This document shows, one piece after another, positions 7,351 through 8,909 of a stretch of DNA of 8,909 nt. The notes beneath the pieces were generated by a model, which was not told the origin of the DNA, made no database searches, and saw only the letters and a program-made list of their open reading frames with translations. Position 1 is the stretch's first letter, and each line of letters opens with the position of its first letter. The stretch is from Anaerolineales bacterium (GTDB lineage: Bacteria > Chloroflexota > Anaerolineae > 4572-78 > J111): NCBI GenBank assembly GCA_012032575.1, contig JAAUSP010000302.1, positions 1 to 8,909 on the forward strand, in the 5' to 3' direction. Both the position numbers and the translations under genes were made by a program.

Positions 7351-8391
7351 ATGACGACCGATATGACCTCTTACGAACGCTACCTGGCCGTGTGCGAGCT
7401 GCGCGAACCGGACCGGACGCCGGTCAGCCCGCTGATTATGACCTTTGCGGCCAAATTGGCCGGCATTTCTTACGGCCAATATTGTCTGCACGGCGAGTTG
7501 ATGGCCCAGGCGCAACTGGAGTGCATTCGCCGTTTTGGCTACGACAGCGTCAATGTCACCTCGGATGCGGTGCGCGAGTCGCAAACGCTGGGAGCGCCGG
7601 TTTTCTGGCAGGATGATGATGTGCCCGCCGGCTCCGAGGAGCCGTTTATCAAGAGCCGGGACGATTTGAAAAAGCTGCGTTTGCCCGACCCGCTCGGCGA
7701 CAACCGCATGCACGAGCAGATCAAAGCCCTCAAAATTTTGCGGCAGGAGTTGGGCGAGGGTGAGGTGGTCTACGGCTGGGTTGAAGCACCGTTCCAGGAA
7801 TCGGCTATGCTGCGCAACATCAACTTCCTGATGACCGATGTTTACGATGACCCGCAGTTGGTCCACGATTTGATGCGTTTCAGCATGGAAATGGAACTGG
7901 AATTTGGCCTGGCCCAGATCGAGGCCGGAGCGCGTTTCATCGGCGTGGGCGACGCCATCGCCACCCTGATTTCACCCAAGCATTACGAAAAGTTCAACTT
8001 CCCCTACCTGGCCGAACTGATTGCCAAATTACAAAAGGCCGGAGCGCGGGTTAAATATCATGCCTGCGGTAATACTAAAGCCCTTTTGCCTCTCTTCCGG
8101 CAACTGGGGGCCGACATCCTCAACCTCGACTCGCTGGTGGACCTGGCCGGGGTCAAGGAAACGATGGGCGACGAGGTTTGCATCAAAGGTAACCTCGACC
8201 CGGTGCGGATTTTGCTCAACGGCACGCCGGAAAGCATTACCGAGGCCGTGCGCCAGTGCATCGAAATCGGCGGTCGCGGGGGCGGCTTTATTTTAAGCCC
8301 CGGCTGCGAAGTTCCGCGTGATACCCCGCTGGAGAATCTGGAAGCCTTTGTCCAGGCGGCCAAAACCTATGGGCGGTATCCGCTGGCCTAG
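7351..8391 (+). CDS. uroporphyrinogen decarboxylase-like (UroD/MtaA-type) protein
   Basis: This 346-residue TIM-barrel protein belongs to the URO-D superfamily. It carries the zinc ligands of the cobamide-dependent methyltransferase branch (MtaA, CmuA): H237 and C239 in YHACGNT and C319 in SPGCEVPRDTP, plus the KGNLDP motif (279-284). True uroporphyrinogen decarboxylases lack that zinc site, and there are no other heme genes here, so heme synthesis is unlikely. MtaA-type enzymes move methyl groups between a corrinoid and a thiol. No corrinoid protein or reactivase is in the window, so the methyl donor and acceptor are unknown. ATG 7351 has AGGGGGA (7337-7343) at 7-nt spacing; a second in-frame ATG at 7363 is less well placed. 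It is downstream of the deacetylase in the same direction. Confidence 0.85.
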   Translation: MTTDMTSYERYLAVCELREPDRTPVSPLIMTFAAKLAGISYGQYCLHGELMAQAQLECIRRFGYDSVNVTSDAVRESQTLGAPVFWQDDDVPAGSEEPFIKSRDDLKKLRLPDPLGDNRMHEQIKALKILRQELGEGEVVYGWVEAPFQESAMLRNINFLMTDVYDDPQLVHDLMRFSMEMELEFGLAQIEAGARFIGVGDAIATLISPKHYEKFNFPYLAELIAKLQKAGARVKYHACGNTKALLPLFRQLGADILNLDSLVDLAGVKETMGDEVCIKGNLDPVRILLNGTPESITEAVRQCIEIGGRGGGFILSPGCEVPRDTPLENLEAFVQAAKTYGRYPLA

Positions 8392-8415
8392 CCGTTGCAA
8401 GAAAAAAATCAGTCA

Positions 8416-8467
8416 AACGTGTTACGTGTTCCGTTTAAGATACGGAACACGCAACACGCAACACGTT
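8416..8467. repeat. asymmetric palindrome with 7-bp repeat units
   Basis: The left arm (8416-8434) holds CGTGTTA and CGTGTTC; the right arm (8442-8467) holds GAACACG and two CAACACG. The inner 17 bp pair with one mismatch across a 7-nt spacer. The right arm has one repeat more than the left, as replication slippage would give. It lies between the UroD-like and isomerase-like genes, 23 bp before a strong ribosome site. Confidence 0.85.
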
Positions 8468-8502
8468 CTTCATAAATTATTTAGTTATATGGGGAGGAAA
8501 CC

Positions 8503-8909
8503 ATGAACAACATTCTCGCAGGTCATACCAACAGCTATCATACTTACAATCTGGATGAGGCGCTGGAAGGCATTGCCGCCGCTGGCTTCAAGTATGTCGA
8601 ATTGTCGGCGGTGCGCGGCTGGACGGAGCATGTGCCGTTGGAGGCGACGGATGCTCAACTGGCCGAAATTCAGGCCAAAATGGATAAGTTGGGTCTGAAG
8701 GCGTCGTCGTTGAGCGGCCACTCTGACCTGACCAGCGCCGGGGGGGTAGAACTGGGCAAAAAAGCGGTAGACCTGACCCAAAAATTGGGTCTGAGCATTA
8801 TGTGTACGGCCATCGGCGGGCACTACAGCGAAGATGAAAATAAAGCGGCTTTTATGGGCCACATCCAGGATTTGGCCGATTATGCCTGCGCTCGCGCGTG
8901 ACCTGCCCT
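8503..8909 (+). CDS. sugar-phosphate isomerase/epimerase-like TIM barrel, N-terminal part
   Basis: The open segment 8503-8901 gives 132 residues beginning MNNILAGHTNSYHTYNLDEA, with the first strands and helices of a xylose-isomerase-like (AP endonuclease 2 family) barrel: GFKYVELSAV, GLKASSLSGHSDL and GLSIMCTAIGGHYSEDE. Family members are usually about 270-300 residues, so this is about half. The TGA at 8899-8901 falls where homologues normally continue into the next strand. One base added in the GC-rich stretch 8890-8897 would give ARGVTCP and leave the frame open to the window edge. The stop is therefore probably a frameshift artefact and the gene runs off the window. GGGGAGGAAA (8491-8500) is a strong ribosome site. 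Such enzymes isomerise or epimerise keto-sugars; the substrate is unknown. Confidence 0.75.

Noticed and set aside
7351..8391. Heme-pathway uroporphyrinogen decarboxylase (hemE)
   Set aside because: The protein carries the HxC...C zinc ligands of the methyltransferase branch and has no heme genes nearby.

Overview
The window reads like a bacterial chromosome segment (or metagenome contig) from the Chloroflexota, most likely Anaerolineae-like. This rests on moderately high GC, abundant TPR proteins, a ROK regulator beside a PIG-L deacetylase, a UroD-like protein and a xylose-isomerase-like TIM-barrel gene, and short palindromic repeats in the gaps. The assignment is inference from gene content and style, not a computed placement.

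Layout. Positions 1-161 hold a sigma70-like promoter and a short leader. 162-1601 (+) encodes an amidohydrolase closest to 8-oxoguanine deaminase. 1721-2663 (+) encodes a single-pass membrane protein with C-terminal TPRs, broken by two single-base frameshifts. 2783-3478 (-) encodes a HAD-family hydrolase with its own promoter. 3593-4971 (-) encodes a protein made almost wholly of about 12 TPRs, with one frameshift near its C-terminus. The gap 4972-5236 carries two divergent promoters. From 5237 to the right edge everything is on the + strand: a ROK repressor-like regulator (one frameshift), a PIG-L/LmbE deacetylase, a UroD/MtaA-like protein and the N-terminal part of a sugar-phosphate isomerase/epimerase-like TIM barrel that probably runs off the window. 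The last four look like a regulator plus a small catabolic operon, probably for a modified carbohydrate; the substrate cannot be read from the sequence.

Two patterns are the most notable. First, gap after gap holds a palindrome whose arms are tandem 7-bp (once 8-bp) repeats. The repeat unit differs at each locus, yet the two arms of a locus match each other, perfectly in the best cases. Single-arm remnants also occur. This looks like one class of element with a conserved architecture and non-conserved sequence. Second, four genes are split by single-base losses, nearly all in homopolymer runs and all repaired by adding one base. That pattern suggests residual sequencing error rather than real pseudogenes, so the genes are annotated here as full-length with the breaks marked.

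No tRNA, rRNA, CRISPR array, transposase or phage gene was seen.
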